From Endozoicomonas sp. SCSIO W0465 (GTDB lineage Bacteria; Pseudomonadota; Gammaproteobacteria; Pseudomonadales; Endozoicomonadaceae), in assembly GCF_023716865.1 (NCBI RefSeq), contig NZ_CP092417.1, positions 2,024,001 to 2,088,000 of the forward strand: a stretch of 64,000 bases of DNA, read 5' to 3'. A model generated the notes under the pieces. It was given only the letters and a program-made list of their open reading frames with translations, made no database searches and was not told where the DNA came from. The position numbers and the translations under genes were made by a program. Of the stretch, positions 62,928 to 64,000 are shown one piece after another. Position 1 is the first letter of the stretch, and each line of letters starts with the position of its first letter.

Positions 62928-64000
62928 ATGCCACACCGCTATATACGAAAAATACTGGAAGCCAGGGTCTATGATGTCGCCATAGAAACACCGGTTGATG
63001 AGGCTCGCTTCCTTAGCCAGCGCCTGAATAACCGGATTCTCCTGAAGCGGGAAGACCTGCAGCCGGTGTTCTCCTTCAAAATCAGGGGCGCTTATAACAA
63101 GCTGGCCCAGCTCACGACGGAAGAGAAAGAGCGTGGCGTCATTGCGGCTTCTGCCGGAAATCATGCCCAGGGCGTAGCCCTGGCCTCCCGGGAGATGGGC
63201 ATCAGGGCCACCATCGTCATGCCGGTCACCACTCCCGAGATCAAGGTGAAGTCTGTACGAGCCTACGGCGCGGAGGTTGTTCTGCAGGGTGACGCTTTTG
63301 ACCAGGCACTGGCCCACTCTTTTGAGCTGGTCAAAAAGCACGGCTACACCTTTATTCACCCTTATGATGATATGGATACCATCGCCGGCCAGGGCACGAT
63401 TGGCATGGAGATTCTGCGCCAGCATACCGGCCCCCTGCACGCTGTATTTATCCCTGTTGGCGGCGGCGGTCTGGCAGCGGGTATCAGCGCCTACATCAAG
63501 TATCTGCGACCCGACGTCAAAGTGATCGGTGTAGAGTTTGAAGAGTCGGCTTGCCTGAAGGCTGCTCTTGAAGCCGGTGAGCGGGTTGTCCTGCCTTATG
63601 TTGGTATCTTCGCCGATGGCGTAGCGGTGGCCCAGATCGGTGCAGAGACATTCCGGATCTGCCAGCAGTGCATTGACGAAGTCATCACCGTCACTGCGGA
63701 CGAAATCTGTGCCGCAATCAAGGATATCTTTGATGATACCCGTTCTGTCTGTGAGCCTGCTGGCGCACTTGGCATCGCCGGCATGAAGAAGTACGTGAGC
63801 CGGGAAAAGGTCCGGGGTCAAACCCTGCTGGCAGTCGATAGTGGTGCAAACATTAATTTTGACCGTTTGCGCTATGTCTCGGAACGAACAGAGCTGGGTG
63901 AAAAGCGTGAAGCAATCATCGCGGTGACGATCCCGGAGCAGCCCGGCAGCTTTAAACAATTCTGCCAACTGCTGGGTCGAAGGAATATTACCGAGTTTAA
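62928..64000 (+). CDS. ilvA: Threonine dehydratase, biosynthetic (IlvA), cut by the window end
   Basis: First enzyme of isoleucine synthesis; converts threonine to 2-oxobutanoate with pyridoxal phosphate. The start MPHRYIRKILEARVYDVAIETP follows an AGGA site. The PLP-binding lysine is in KREDLQPVFSFKIRGAYNKL, the phosphate-binding loop is GGGGLAAG, and SAGNHAQGVA is clear. The regulatory ACT-like domain has begun (AVTIPEQPGSFKQFCQLLG) when the window ends after 357 codons; about 150 residues are missing. Confidence 0.96.
   Translation, partial: MPHRYIRKILEARVYDVAIETPVDEARFLSQRLNNRILLKREDLQPVFSFKIRGAYNKLAQLTTEEKERGVIAASAGNHAQGVALASREMGIRATIVMPVTTPEIKVKSVRAYGAEVVLQGDAFDQALAHSFELVKKHGYTFIHPYDDMDTIAGQGTIGMEILRQHTGPLHAVFIPVGGGGLAAGISAYIKYLRPDVKVIGVEFEESACLKAALEAGERVVLPYVGIFADGVAVAQIGAETFRICQQCIDEVITVTADEICAAIKDIFDDTRSVCEPAGALGIAGMKKYVSREKVRGQTLLAVDSGANINFDRLRYVSERTELGEKREAIIAVTIPEQPGSFKQFCQLLGRRNITEF

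Noticed and set aside
62874..63968. A 364-residue minus-strand open frame
   Set aside because: It is entirely antisense to ilvA, whose conserved PLP motifs are unmistakable.

Overview
The window looks like chromosomal DNA of a marine gammaproteobacterium. The housekeeping order rpoN-hpf-ptsN-rapZ-npr-mgtE, followed by pmbA and yjgA, and the divergent rpiA/ilvA pair at the right end, fit Oceanospirillales or Pseudomonas-like relatives. The load of insertion sequences, REP-type palindromes and low-complexity orphan proteins suggests an Endozoicomonas-like symbiont. That genus assignment is an inference from style, not from any search.

Layout. (1) 1-969: the 3' part of a repeat-protein gene split by a 191-bp non-autonomous element whose inverted ends match those of a full insertion sequence at 14965-16665. 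(2) 1427-10442: rpoN, hpf, ptsN, then an orphan gene on the opposite strand, then rapZ, npr, mgtE, pmbA (minus) and yjgA. (3) 10519-17069: an orphan 434-residue protein, a glycerophosphodiester phosphodiesterase, tRNA-His, an EamA-type exporter, and a LysR regulator cut in two by the insertion sequence with a 6-bp target duplication. (4) 17212-56158: a nearly complete second-type (lateral, Laf-like) flagellar gene set. flhA-flhB-fliR-Q-P-N-M run leftward; motY and fliE-F-G-H-I-J run rightward; flgN and flgA run leftward; flgB-C-D-E-F-G-H-I-J-K-L, fliC, fliD, fliS, fliK, fliL, motA and motB run rightward. (5) 56179-59258: a PhoPQ/QseBC-like two-component pair with two PepSY proteins and a YgiW-type OB-fold protein. 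(6) 60065-64000: a periplasmic amino-acid-binding protein, rpiA and the start of ilvA.

How it works together. The flagellar block encodes export gate, MS and C rings, rod, hook, P and L rings, junction proteins, filament, cap, chaperones, hook-length control and a proton-type stator with MotY, so it could in principle build a complete motor. It lacks the regulators normally embedded in such clusters: the sigma-54 activator LafK, the sigma-28 factor LafS/FliA and anti-sigma FlgM. FliO and FliT are also missing. Two structural genes are out of frame as read: fliM at a run of 11 A, and flgI at a run of 4 C. IS110 lies between fliD and fliS. A group II intron, itself invaded by an IS50-like element, lies between flgK and flgL inside a REP array. 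The cluster is therefore either decaying, phase-variable, or dependent on regulators located elsewhere. Sequencing error at the homopolymers cannot be excluded.

Repeats are prominent. Composite palindromic units (CGTTCCCACGC...GCGTGGGAATGCAT) occur in four intergenic regions with two different core sequences. Other dyad families sit between flgF and flgG, after mgtE, around the IS110 and before ilvA.
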